Part shown: one piece after another, positions 12,930 to 25,300 of the stretch
Layout of the letters: each line of letters starts with the position of its first letter
Position numbering within the stretch: position 1 is the first letter of the stretch
Source: Pipra filicauda
Lineage: Eukaryota; Chordata; Aves; Passeriformes; Pipridae
Direction: 5' to 3'
DNA: 64,000 nt
Assembly: GCF_003945595.2 (NCBI RefSeq)
Contig: NW_024104401.1
Location: forward strand, 806,001 to 870,000
The notes under the pieces: model-generated
The model's input: only the letters and a program-made list of their open reading frames with translations
Database searches by the model: none
Told to the model about the DNA's origin: nothing
Program-made: the position numbers and the translations under genes

Positions 12930-13662
12930 TGGTCAGGGCTGGGAATTGGGCATTCCTGCTCTTCCACAGGCTTCAGCAGATGGACCTAAGCAACATGAGA
13001 GCAGCCCTGCACAGAGGGATTGGGGGTGCTGGTGGGGGAGAGGCTGGACATGCCCCAGCCCAGAACCCCCTCGTGCCCTGGGCTGGTCCCACAGCGTGGG
13101 CAGCAGGGCAGGGGGGATCCTGCCCCTCTGCCCCCTCAGCTGAGACCCCCCTGCAGAGCTGCTCCAGCCCTGGGGAACAGCACAGCAAGGACATGGAGCT
13201 GCTGGAGAGAGTCCAGAGGAGGCACCAAGATGCTCCCAGGGCTGGAGCCCCTCTGCTCTGGAGCCAGGCTGGGAGAGCTGGGGGGGTTCCCCTGGAGAAG
13301 AGAAGGCTCCAGGGAGAGCTGAGAGCCCCTTCCAGGGCCTAAAGGGGCTCCAGGAGAGCTGGAGAGGGACTGGGGACAAGGGATGGAGGGACAGGACAAG
13401 GGGAAATGGCTTCCCACTGCTAGAGGGCAGGGTTAGATGAGATAGTGGGAAGGAATTGTTGGTTGTGAAGGTGGGGAGGCCCTGGCACAGGTTGTCCCAA
13501 AAAGCTGTGGCTGCCCCATTCCTAGAAGTGTTCAAGGCCAGGTTGAATGGGGCTCAGAGGAACTTGATCTAGTGGAAGGTGTCCCTGCCCATGGTAGGGG
13601 GTTGAAATTATATAGCCTTTAAGGTCCTTTCCAATCCAGGCCATTCTAGAACTCTATGAACC
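12930..13662 (+). repeat. CR1 LINE 3' portion, sense
   Basis: GC-rich CR1 3' sequence runs in sense, including GGACATGGAGCTGCTGGAGA and CCCCTTCCAGGGCCTAAAGG. It ends in the normal 3' terminus (CCTTTCCAATCCAGGCCATT, then TCTAGAACTCTATGA). The open frames inside it are not host genes. Confidence 0.85.
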
Positions 13663-14067
13663 CAGCATCCCTGGAAGCATGAAAGCCTTCTCTGCGAGTC
13701 TGCACCTGTGGAGTTATTCCTGACACGAAATCTTCTGACAGACAGTAGCCAGACTTCAAGATTCCAGCTGGTTAGCTGCTGTATAACTAGGCCATGCTTC
13801 TAACTCATCAACGTGGCATCACCCAGAACATCCTAATATTCAGTGGCCAAACGATCAGGTTCCACTGTCCCAACAACTTACCTCCCCACCTGCAAAACCA
13901 CAGTAGCTGAGCATCCGTGCCCAGGCTGCACAAAACATCAGGAACAGGCTTTGGCTGAGGCACAGCTCACACAATTATCAACTGTGAGGGTGTGCAAGAG
14001 CAGCAGTGATTCCTCCAGCTGTGTCTGAGCCCCAGTGTAAAGCAAAACGTTTCTCATTCTTTCTTAG

Positions 14068-14140
14068 TCGTAGAATCGTAGAATATCCTGAGTTGGAAAA
14101 GACCCACGAGGATCACTGAGTCCAATTTAACACTTCTTGA
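14068..14140 (-). repeat. Short CR1 3' terminal fragment
   Basis: The text GTAGAATCGTAGAATATCC followed by TGAGTTGGAAAAGACCCA is the inverted 3' end of a CR1 subfamily with only about 70 bases retained. Confidence 0.7.
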
Positions 14141-17100
14141 CAGTTTGTTTACCTTCTACTCCTACTATGCCACTGCTCCCAAAGGCAGTTCAAGCTCTGC
14201 CACTCTATTTGAATTATACTGCATTTGTTCCTCTTTCAGGCAAATAAAGAGGCATTTTCAGAAATCTCAGATAGTTTGAGACCATGGCACAAGAGTCACA
14301 GTAATATAAACTGCAACTTAACTGTGTATCCCCATTCATAGTTGTAATAATTAGAGGTTTGAGTGGGTTTTGCCTAAAGTTTATCTACTTATGAAGAAAA
14401 CTGCACTGGTCTAATACCACATCACAATCACTTTGTAACACATCATGCAATAAAGTCCAGTCCTTAACTATTGCACCTTCTGCTGGACACAGTGAGAATA
14501 TTCACATCCTCTCCTAAGCTTCCTCGCCTCTAATTGTCTGATCTGCTTCTCCTGTTGATATCTTACACTCTGGATTTGAAACAGGAGTTAGAAGTGGGAA
14601 CCATAGCTATTGGAAGTGCTTCCTTCTCTATTTTCTACCAAGCATACCTTGGATAACTGATCAGCAATGCAACCAGCTGACAGAACAACCAAAGGGAGAC
14701 ATTGCCAAGCTCTTCTCAGCTGAATTAGACTAACAGAGAATAAGTAACCTGGACTGTATTTAGAAAGTCACAAGTCCACTGCTTGGCCTGACTGTGGGTG
14801 AGAAGAAGCCCCATCCAAGGTGACACCCAATTCTTCTCAGCTGAAATAAACTGAATTTCTACCAATGGGAGCCAGGTTTCACAGGCTACAACAGGGAAAG
14901 CATTCACTGGACAGAGACTGTGTGAGCACACGTAAGAGACGAGACTGGGGCCCATTTTTCATCATGTGGAAATGTAGCAGCTTTTTACTCTGTTTCATGA
15001 GTCAGTGTTCCCAACGGAAAGAGCACACACGTCATGGTTTGGCACTGCACCCCACTCCACTTCCTACCAGCCCCATCCCACGATGAATCCAGGACAGCCA
15101 TTTGGTTAACCTCTTCAAGGAGGGGCTTGTGGCAGTGGTGGTCTCCAGGAGCAGGAGGGGTGGCAAGGCAGAGATGTGTCTCTCCTTGCAGCCCATGCAG
15201 CATAAACCACCACTGTAAGGAAAACAAATGAGCCCAGGAAGCAGTCGGGAAACTGGAGAGAAAGGTCTCCTCCTGGCATGAGTCAAGCTCCAAAACAGGT
15301 CAAAGAGCTGTTCTGGTTTGCAATGGGTACAAATTGTCCACCAGAACCTATGACAGTTTTCTCCCCACTGATTCATTCCCGAGTATGTCACTGGGCTAAT
15401 GGACACAAGGATGCTGTGGCTGCTCCCACTCACTCAACGTGCAGGACACAGGGTTTTCAACAGAAGGTTGCCTTTCATGGTCCTTCATGTCTCACTAACA
15501 TGGCAAAGTCTCCCTGAGCTGCTAATCTCGGAGGGTTTCTATTTTGGCCACAATATGCATCTGGGAGGGCTGCAAAACTGTTGAAGTACTCATGGCCTAA
15601 TTAAAAAATAAAAATAAAAATCAAAGGAACCAGCTCTACACTCAATCTCAAACCTAAGACAAGCCTTTGCTGAGTTAATAATCTTGTCTCTGGATCCATA
15701 CTGCCTTACATTCTCTCAATCCTAAACTCCTTTCCCAGGGTCTTTTGGACAAATCCATCTCACCTGTTATCTCAGGTGCATCCTTCCGTACGGTCTAGAG
15801 CAACTAGGCACACAAAAACATCACATATCACATGTGAGGGAAGTGCTCCAAACTATGGGATTTCTTAACATTTCCTTTTCTGCCTCTTTCCCCCATGAAT
15901 ATATTCACAACACTCATGTTGTGAATATACTACTAAATATCACAGTTTATCCTCAAAGTCCCAATCTCTTTGCCTTTGTCTGCAAAAATTATTACATTTT
16001 ATGGGGTTTAGTTAATTTGGGCTGCCTGAATAAACAATTTTCCAGGCCAAAATATTAAAACTATAAAGCCATAAACGTGATAACTTGATTTTCCCCAAAT
16101 TATTCCTCCTGCTGACTGATTGTGGTGCTATAGAGCTGACCACTCCACACATGACAGTGCACATTCTGCAGTAGCAAGGGCTGATATCAACTCCACCAGC
16201 AAACACAGAATATAAACAGCAAAAAACCCAGTAGGTTTCAAACATTAATGGTGAAGGACACCAAATTCTATCACATATACTACAGGGACAAGAAGTTATA
16301 AGTTGTTAAGGGATTTCCAGCTACATCTGTGATATACAAGGAAAGTCCTCAAGTAACTCTGAGTAGGAAGACCTCTTTTTGAATCAAAAACTTTGGTTTT
16401 TAAGTCACCCCTCCCACTGCATGACTGCTCCCCAAGAAGGCTATTACTTGGAAAAGCATCATTTGAAATTGTGTGGGATACACCACAACCAGAATAAAGT
16501 GGTCCTGCGGTGTGCTGTTAAATTGATCAGACTAGATATGCTGGTATTTCTGGAATTCAGCCTCTAAGTGGTAAATTTAATCATTTAGTAGAATCTAACT
16601 TCTGTGCTAAGCATGAAATTTAGAAGGGAAAGCAGTACCGCTTTCTCCATCATATAAAATATACTGAGAGAAATAAATTTGAATTTAAGGTTAAACATGT
16701 CCATATCTGTTTATTTTTCCTTCCCCCTCTCTGCTTTACACAGAGAGTTTCCTATGCTTTACAGTCTTGTTCTCAGTGGCTTCCTAACAGAGCCTGCAAA
16801 ATTCCTTATCACAGTTCTCCTCTTCCCATCTGGCCAGATGTGTTCTCCAGAGGTTGTGCTGGACTTCAGGTGGGATCCTTGTCCCTTCTGAAGTCAGTGG
16901 AAGGTTTTCCCTGGGCTTCTGTGGGAACAGGACTCCATCTTTTGTCACATGCTCTCCAAGATGCAACAAGATGCTCTCTAGGATGTCACATCCTGGAGAT
17001 GTTCCTGTTATCTGGACTCAAAAATCTAAATGGTGAAGCCATCTGTCAGTTCCCATGCTCTTCCCAAAAAGAGGTGCAAAATGAAGCACATCTATCACAA

Positions 17101-17279
17101 ATGTCATAGCTTTAGTAAACAATGGATCTTTTTTTCTAAAGTGTAGGTATGCTGGGCATCCAAATAGCTAAATATATAATCCTTAATTCCTGCCTGGAAG
17201 GAATAGGATTTGTCTTATATCCATGCATAAATCAGGACATGGCTCCTTATACTTACCTTGACTGTTTTAACGTGGGTTG
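14141..17279. other. No gene seen
   Basis: This stretch holds no exon or element I can support, apart from an A-rich (AAAAT) run near 15.60 kb. Confidence 0.45.
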
Positions 17280-17307
17280 TTTTTTTTTTTTAAAAAAAAA
17301 AAAAAAA
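17280..17307. repeat. Adjoining poly-T / poly-A tract
   Basis: A run of 12 T is followed directly by a run of 16 A, forming a perfect short AT palindrome. It is prone to length error and slippage. Confidence 0.85.
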
Positions 17308-17654
17308 GCTTTGAGCTAATGTTTCCTTGACATTTCTTTATCATAGCCTAGATCCTTGAAAAAGAGACTGGAGTAAATCCATGCTTTCAACAGCACACAT
17401 CTTACAAAAGCCTGGGAACTCTTAACTATGGGAAAAATGACAAGGCTTCAGGATGACTCATCATTACTTGAAAAGATGTTGGAAGAAACTGGAGAACAAA
17501 GGCTAATTGATGTATTTCCCACTCTTCCATAGATTTCCATCTGCTCTGCCCCACTTTCTGAAGGCCTCAGCACACACAGAAGTGTTTCTCTGCCTGCAAA
17601 GAGGCTGCATGGGCAGGACTGGGGCTGCTCTCAGGCCTGCCCTCTAGACTATTT

Positions 17655-17770
17655 ACAAGAGCTTGTAGTCCAGGACAGGGGGGAATGGCTTCACACCGAC
17701 AGAGGGCAGGGGGGCTGGAACCAGATGAGCTTTGAGGTCCCTTCCAATCCAAACCGTTCCAGATTCCAGT
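17655..17770 (+). repeat. CR1 LINE 3' terminal fragment
   Basis: The sense CR1 terminus includes GGGGGAATGGCTTCACACCG and GAGGTCCCTTCCAATCCAAA, ending at CCGTTCCAGATTCC. Confidence 0.75.
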
Positions 17771-18735
17771 GAAACCAAAGCAGTCTGAAGTGGCCTGGGG
17801 AGGTGGGGAATGCCCACCCTTCTGGTACAGGCAGTGCAACCAAGGATCCTTAGTGCTTTCCAGGTAAGGCACCAGGGCACCTCTTTGAACTCTTAAACAC
17901 AGCCCCTTGCTAAATGCAGGGCATTCCCACCGTAACTGTGTCTTTCTGCTCTCAGGACATGGGCACAGCAACCTGGCAAAGAGCTGAAGGGCGGGACACT
18001 GGAACCAGACACAGGAGTCCTCCACTGGAGCACACACCCTCAGCCCCCCCAGTGACCCTGCAACTCACGGCTGGCAGCTCTGTGCACTTTACCAGTCAGT
18101 GCCATACAAGATAAAGCTCCTTAGGGGAGTGCTGGAAAGGAGCAAGGATTTTTTCAGTGCTGCTGGATCTGGAGAAGCAGGCACAAGTGCAGATTGACGT
18201 GCACCTTATTAGCTGGTCTTCAAGACCTTCTTTGGAATACTACCAACCCCTTGCTCTCAAAGGAATTCACCAGACATACCTGGAGGATCTCCCAACTTCT
18301 TCAGACAAATCAGCTCTGCAATGACCTTCCTCCAGCCTAGTATTCTGAGTACTAACTGTGGAAGACAGGTAAGTTGAAAATAAACTGGAAATTCTTTCTA
18401 AATGTCTTTTTCTTGAGACTATAAGAACATTTTTGCCAATGCTGCAAAGAGTCATGTTCTAGTGAAGAATGCTTCATTAAAAGCTTTTAGGAGACCAACA
18501 AAGACCTGAAAATTGGATAAGTACAATTTACAGTAAGAATTTTCTAAAAAGGGAAAGAACTTTTCCCTCAGCTTGATCAGGGTTCCACATCCTCCCCAGC
18601 TTGTCAGCTCTGGAGCAGTGTCTCACAGGGAGGACATCCAACACCCTGGAACTTTCTCTTCCCTAATGAGTTAGGGAGTGAAGTTTCTTATTAAAAAAAA
18701 AAAAAAAATTAAAAATCGTAGTAACAGTTTTGTAC

Positions 18736-18861
18736 CTTTCTATGGAAAAAACCAAAACAGTCCCAGCGGACTAAACCAAGAATCTGCTCATCTGTCACTT
18801 CTAATGACAAAAAACTGCCAACATTGAAACTTATAATTCCAGAGTCAATATCACTGCTCAT
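18736..18861 (-). CDS. Isolated candidate exon (42 codons)
   Basis: This minus-strand segment is exactly 126 bases, phase 0 at both ends. It follows a pyrimidine-rich acceptor ending in AAAG and is followed by the donor GTACAA. It reads MSSDIDSGIISFNVGSFLSL and then EVTDEQILGLVRWDCF. The pattern VGS...GLVRW is loosely reminiscent of CAP-Gly or tudor-type small beta domains, but that is only an impression. No neighbouring exon could be assigned. Confidence 0.3.
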
Positions 18862-19883
18862 CTTTGCAGGAGATGGAAGAAAAAAAAAATCCATGTTATT
18901 TGCTACAGCAGAGCCCACAGGGCCCTTGTTTTGAAGTGTTACTTAGTCAGTTCTACTAACCTTATCCACACTTAAAGTCCCTGTATCTCGATCCAAATCA
19001 GCTTGAAGTCAGAAGGCTTGTAACTGATACAGTGGGAAGTGAATGAAACCCCGGAGAGAGAAACCGAATGGGAAATGGGTTTTAAAGAGAGACCACCTGC
19101 CCCCAAGGCGAGACAGTCCTAGGAAACTACAGTAACACATTGTTCTCGTTGAGCCTTTTGCCAAGGCCAAGAGATTTAAAACAAACATAGCTCCAAGACA
19201 GCAAAGGCAAAGATTTCCATTTTCCCCCCAGACATTAGCTCAGCTGCAGTATCCTATTGACTTTCTGCTATCTCTGCAGAGTATTTCCGGCTTCAGCTGG
19301 TGGCACAGAAGACATGAAAACTTCCATTTTGCAGCTTGTCTGAAAATGAAACCCCCAAGGCTCTATGTGAAACAGTTACTCACAAGACAAAAGGTTTCGA
19401 ACCTCTCAAACACCCACTTGGCTCTTGCATTACATTGCGAGGAATTATCTTCATTTAGAAAAACTGGAAGATTTCTAAGTTCATGAGAACAAAAAGAGGG
19501 TTTCCACCAACACACTGACAACAAAATCTCCACGTAAATACAAAAAGATTTCTCAGAACAGAAGTAAAAGCCATGCAGATTTGAGAGCACAAATATTTCC
19601 TATTTCTCAAGAAAAACAAGTGTTCAACATGCTAACTCTGAACAAGACAAGCAGTGAAGCTGCTCTCCAAAGGACTCCAGAAATACTGAATATTCATTTT
19701 GCTGACATGAATCACACAAAGCATAGAAAAAAATCTCACAGGACCCTGCCTTCCTATCTGCACAAGAGCAGGGACAATCTGAGCAAATGACATTTCCCTA
19801 TGCTAGGGAACCAAGCTTCGGTCTTGCTTCTGTAAGTAAACTGCATTCCCAGAGCCACACTATAAGGTACTGATCTGCTGTTC
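18862..19883. other. No gene seen; left flank of the segmental duplication
   Basis: This is single-copy sequence without a supportable exon. It ends at the junction where similarity to 35.73 kb begins. Confidence 0.5.
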
Positions 19884-20284
19884 AGTCTTTTTCCACTCAA
19901 CAACATGTTTTCATTCCTTATTCAAGTCAAGATCTCCCTCTGCTTCCCCAAGCTGGGCATTGTTTTCTTTTAAATCAGCATCTCTTCTTGCTGTGTGAAT
20001 GCCCAGGCTGAAGGACAGATGAGGACTCAGAAAGATCTGGCTGCCTGTAAAATTTTTCAGAGGAAAGACTAAGTCAGGTGCTTGTGGTAAACTCACCATC
20101 TCCAGACAAAATATTTGAGGACCTGTGTAACAGTTTGTTAGGATACATCCCCGGAATAAAGACAAGTGCAACAAACATTCAAACACACAAAGTATCTTTT
20201 CATTACAGTGAGAATAATAATAATAATAAACTTAGCAAAGAGAATCAAAAAACAAAAAAGAATACAAAATAACTGCCTTATCGG

Positions 20285-20520
20285 GTGGCATTAAAACAAA
20301 CACTACTAACAGCATTTAATACAGTATAATATTAACTAGTAAAAAGGGAATTAAAGGGATACCAAAAAAGGATCTTAACACAATATTATGGATAACTATT
20401 AACATGATATCGGTTAGTAAAAAGGGAAATTAAAGGGAAATACTATGGACAACTAATTTATGTAACAATATTCAATAATAAAAGGGGAATTAAAGGGACA
20501 CTAAAAAGAGATATTAAAAA
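20285..20520. repeat. Degenerate AT-rich tandem repeat (unit A)
   Basis: Three imperfect units of about 70-90 bases share TAGTAAAAAGGGAATTAAAG and AACACAATATTA-like blocks. An (AAT)n run lies just before, near 20213. The same structure occurs in unit B at 36131-36362. Confidence 0.6.
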
Positions 20521-20957
20521 ATTTGCTTTCTCAGTTGCTTCCTGTCAATAAACTGTGCTTACCCACACAGACAGGCCAGGGCTACCAGGACCTGCAGCAG
20601 CTGGTGATGCCTGAGGGGCAGCCAAACCCCGCCTGTTCATCACCTGAGAGCAACAGTCTGTGCATGCCCTGCTGGAGGGCAAGGGGTGAGTGACCCCGGC
20701 CCACATCATCTTCCCAAAGGGAAGAAAAGAGTTGTGTTGTATCCTGAGGAGGAATAAACTGCTTGGGATCAAAAAAACCCATAAAATCACACAACCAGTG
20801 GCTTACCTCTTCTTCTGGCATGCACCATTTTCCACACCAATTTCAGCGGCACTGATTGTGTCACTGCACATCTACAGAACACACACCTACAGCTCTACCC
20901 TTAAAATAAGTTCTCAGTAGATTTCACTGCTGAGGGAGAAAAGCCCCATTAACCACA

Positions 20958-21269
20958 TTACATCTCAAGCCTGCTTCCACTGACTAGGTTTGGTTGTTGC
21001 TGGTTCTGCCTTCTTTCTCCTCTTTGCTCATAAACTGGGCCGTCTTTGCAGCAGACACCAAAGGACTTCCCTCCATCCCTGAACATCACCCTAGGAGGCC
21101 CTGTTTCAGCTTCTTCTGCTTCTTCCTTCCACTCCAGAAAGGCCTGCGTTTCGAGTTCAGAAGCCCATGCCTCCTGTGTTTTTAAGGTGCCTGCCTGGAG
21201 GAGAGGTTGAGCAGCTGCACCCCAAGGCTCCTGTGCCATGGCAGTCTCTAAGGATGGCCCCAGGGCCAC
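20958..21269 (-). CDS. Open reading frame of 103 codons, unrecognised (unit A)
   Basis: A minus-strand ATG-to-stop frame lies downstream of the MROH gene on the same strand. It is acidic and polar, with ELETQAFLEWKEEAEEAE and RQNQQQPNLVSG. No family is recognised and no splice support was seen. The equal frame in unit B (37984-38295) is identical, but the units are too similar for this to indicate selection. It may be chance or a relic. Confidence 0.2.
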   Translation of the reverse strand: MALGPSLETAMAQEPWGAAAQPLLQAGTLKTQEAWASELETQAFLEWKEEAEEAETGPPRVMFRDGGKSFGVCCKDGPVYEQRGERRQNQQQPNLVSGSRLEM

Positions 21270-21489
21270 TGCCTTGGGATGCCTGAGTGTGGAAGGGGAG
21301 TCTGCCGTCAGGCACGGCCACGGAAGTCAGTCAGGACGACAGGCTGCCCCTGAAGCTGCCAAGTGTTGCTGTGAGGCTGGGCAGTCAATAGAAAGGCCTC
21401 GTGGCCCCTTTTCCTGAAGCCTTTGGCCAAAGCCGGTGCAGTTGTGCCCACAGCATGCCCGCTTTTGGCATGCTGGCCCGTGTGGGTGC

Positions 21490-21823
21490 CGCAGTCGATT
21501 GTGGAAAGAACGACGTGACAAACTCAGAAGGTTCCAGCAGAGTGGTGATTAGCTCAGAGCCATCACAATTTATTGGGGGGGTAGCTCTATTTATAGGGTA
21601 GGTAAGGAAGGTTCTGGAAAACAGGGAGGAGCATGGGACTGACAGGGGTGATAACCAACTGGGGAAGGAAGGAGAGAGCATGGGATGAGCAAGGCCCAAT
21701 GAGGGAAACAGCTGCAATGCAGCAAACTTGGACCAATAGGAAAATGGGGATTAAACATGAGGGGAAAAATACAATAAAACTTGAAAAAAACAGGGTACAA
21801 CCATTTTAACACAGGCACTAACA
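21490..21823 (-). mobile_element. ERV-like LTR, probably solitary (unit A)
   Basis: Read on the minus strand, the element begins TGTTAGTGCCTGTG. It then has a promoter-like CCTATAAATAGAGC followed within about 20 bases by CCAATAAATTG. That is the TATA box and polyadenylation signal spacing of a retroviral LTR. No internal retroviral genes are adjacent. The 3' limit is approximate and no clear target-site duplication was found. Confidence 0.5.
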
Positions 21824-22382
21824 ATATTAAAACTGCCTTCCTGGTCTAACTGTCTTTCTATGTGCAGCATCACAATGTTTCAGTTGCTGGCAGGTGTTCT
21901 GCCGTCACTGTCTCTCTGAGGTTTCTTTCAACTGCTCTGGTCATCTTTGAAACTGTTTTTCTTCCTTCCATGTGCCTGCCACCTGTGGGTGCCTGGCTGA
22001 GGAGGCCCAGGCGTTGTGGCTGCTGCTGCTCCTGTGCACAGCCTGCTGCTCTTGTCTGTGGCTTGGGTGGCAGTGACTGCCCGAGGTGCCCAAGGTGCCC
22101 CCCCAGGCCCTCCCCGTGCTGGTAGCACCTCTGCAGGCCCAGAGCTCCAGCTCAGCGGGCTCTGGGACACAGCCCCATGGGCTGGGCAGCCATGGAGGCC
22201 CGGGCTGGCCCACGGCCCTGCCTGTGCCCCTGCCCCTGGCCGGCACCCAAAAAAAGCTCCTGGGCCTCTGTGGATGATAAGATTTATTTAATATTCCTAT
22301 GCTAGGAATATAGGAAGGGCTTGCGGAGAAGAGGCGTCTTCCCCACAGGCTCAGGTGGCCCCAACAGACAGAGCTGCCTGCA

Positions 22383-25300
22383 TCAGCTCTCCACACAGCT
22401 ACCGCAGCACAGGCACACACAGCCCCACACAGAAGGCCGGGTACTCCATGCCCTGCAGAGCTGGTCTTGGAGCTGCTGGAACCTGGGGTAGGGAGCTCTC
22501 TGTACAGCTCCAACAAAGGAGATGATTTCAAGTGCCAGCTTGGAGACAGTGGGACTGCTGTCATCTGTCATGGCCTGAAGGGCTGGAACAGAGACAAGGT
22601 CAGAGCCCGGATCGGTGGGGACCCGAGGAGTCCCTCCTGTCAGGGCCATCCCACCCAGCTCTTGCTGTTGCCAGGAGGGAGCGAGGCCCAATGGGATCAG
22701 CTGGAAGGTGCTGGCCCCCAATACCCCCCGTGCCCCCGAAATCTCTCTCTGCTCTGACCACGCTGCCCCTCGTCCGGGCAGGGAGCAGAGCCCTGTGCAG
22801 CCAGGGCAGGATTGCAGCTCCCTGCCCAGGCTCTGTGCTCCCCTCACCAGCCCCAGTGCCCTCACTCACCATCGATGATGAGCTGCAGCTCTTGGTACTG
22901 TCCCCGCAGGTACCTGCCGGCGATCCCTGGCAACACAGACCCTGTCAGGGCCCCAGCGGCACAGCTCCCCCCCGGCGGCGCTGCCGGCCCGGCCACGCAC
23001 CCTCCTGCCCTGGCAGAGCTGAGCCCGGGGCCTTCCCGCCTCGGGACTCCCCAGGGCTGGGCTGGCACAGGGCGGCAGCCACCAGGGCACTCGGGGCCCC
23101 CCAGCACATCCCTCGGGGCTGGGGCCGAGCTGCAGCGGGGCGGGGAGGGACCTTGTGGCTCACCCATGAACTTGACGGCCGCCTCTCGCAGGGGCTGCTG
23201 TGGGCTCCACAGGTACGGCAGGGCCTGGTGCACGTACTTGGCCACTCTGCTCCGGTCCTTTTTCAGCTGCAGAGAGTGGAAGGGTTGGCTGGGGCTCTGC
23301 CCCTTGGCCGGGCGCTGCCTGCGCCCAGCACTGGCCTCCCCTGCCCGCACAGCCCTGAGGCCCGGGCAGCAGCCGCTGGGGCCGGCTTTGGAGGGAGCAG
23401 AGGGCCGGCTGCTCCCCGGCAGCCGCGGGGCCGCCCTGCCCCACAGCCCAGCTGGGCCGGGGCTCCAGCGGCACCCTGGCTCGGGGGCAGAGCAGCCCGC
23501 AGAGGAGCCCGCACGCCCCAGGCAAGGCAGCAGCAGGTGGGGCGCAGGCTGCTGTCCCGCGGGCGGCTGCAGCAGTGGGCAGGGGCACAGTGCCGGCCCC
23601 GCACTCTGGGCACTGGGGACTGCGGCTTTGGGGTCGTCCTTACCAGGCACTCGCCGAAACTCCATGGCTCCTCTGTGTTGACCAGGCGCCCAAGATCCCT
23701 CCTCTTCAGGAACCTGGTCACAGCCAACAGTGCTTTCCGAGAGGCCTGCAGAGCAACAGAGACCAGGACATGGCATCGCAGCCCAGGGCACGGGACCTGT
23801 GTCCCTGGACCAAGGCCAGGAGGAGGCTGGAACCCAGAGCCCACGATGTGCCAGGACAGGAGGCAGCCCAGCCCCCTCCCATGGGACACCAGAGCCCACG
23901 AGTCCTCACCTTTTTCACGACCGGGTTCTCATCGTGCCGGTGGAAGTAGAGCGGGAGCAGGCTCAGGCACACGTGTGGCTTCAGGGGTCTCTCTCCCGCT
24001 CTCTCTATGAGTGTCATCACACGTGTGAAGATGACCATGGAGCCCTCCCGCACACTGCTGTCGTCCTGGTGGAAAGAAAAGAAAGAGGAAAAGACCTCAG
24101 CACCAGCTTGTCCAGGCCCCACCAGGCACAGACCTGAAAATCCACAGGGCACAAAGTTTCCCAGCAGCACCCAGAGCCCGTGGTGGGGGCACAGAGCCTT
24201 ACGTGGTCAAAGAGTGGCCGGAGCGCCTCAGCCAACTGCAGGCCGGTGGGGGTGGGTATTAGAGGGTCTTTGCTGTGGACCCTCTTCTGCAGCTGTGTCC
24301 ACACACGGCTCCAGAGCACATTGTCGAGCACAGAGAGGGTCATCCAAACCGTATCTCTGTCCTCATCCCCCAGGAGCTGCACCAGGCTGTCCGACAGGCT
24401 CCAGATGCTCTTGTCCTATGAGGAACACAAGGCTGTGCTGTGAAGCCATGAACGGCTGCAGCCCCAACCCCGCTCCAGCAGGACAGCCCCACGTGCTGCC
24501 GCAGGGCCCGGAGGTCAAAGGCCTGTGCCGACGGACTCTGGCAGCTGAACAGGGAGGCAGCAGAGCTGGGAGCAGCTGCCACAGCTCCTGAAGCCCAGCC
24601 AAGCCCAAGTGACTGCACTCCCCAGCCCCAGGATTCCAGCACAGCTTCAGCCAACTGCCCCTTCTCACCATCACGGGATCCTGGCTGAGCGCTATGAGGA
24701 CTCTGAGCCCCAGCTGACGCCACTTTTTGTCCCTGCTCCCCAGGTTCCTTGAGAGGATCTCCAGGACTCTGTCACCGCATTCTCTGGTGTCCAGGCAGTC
24801 CAGGACCTGAAAGGCACAGAGCAGTGACGGGGTGCCCAGCCAGCAGGAGCCCAGACCCGCACAGGGCTGGGCCCTCCAAGAGGCCAGAGAGGTGGAGGCA
24901 GCTCGGTGAGGCAGCGCTCGCCATCAGGCTCACCTCCACAAGGAATGCCATAGCAGGGAGGTCCCAGCACAGCTCCTCCCTGCTCAGCAGCTCCAGCAGG
25001 TGGAGTGTGATGCGGGAACACAAGGGGCTGGAAACACGGCGCATCTCCCTGACAGGGGGAAAAAGGCACCACTGACCCCGAGCCCGGTGGGCAAACCTCT
25101 CCCAGGACAGACTCACAGGGCCCTGGTCTTTCCCCACCAACCCAGGAGGGATCAAGGGCCCTCTGGGAGGCAGAAAGGACAAGCAGAAAGGACAGGGACA
25201 GCGGGGACAAGGGGGTCTCACCTGGCCAGCAGAGCCACTGCGTAGCGGCGGCTGCGAGCGTTGAGGAGCCTCGCCCAGCCACGATTGTGGTCCACTGAAC

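Noticed and set aside
12933..13535. A 200-codon minus-strand open frame and overlapping plus-strand frames of 100-140 codons
   Set aside because: They lie wholly inside a CR1 LINE 3' region, whose GC-rich sequence is open by chance in several frames.
22532..24010. A 492-codon plus-strand open frame (and 412 codons at 39486-40724)
   Set aside because: It is antisense to the MROH exons, runs across their introns and splice sites, and is low-complexity Pro/Gly/Arg-rich. It is a shadow of GC-rich DNA.
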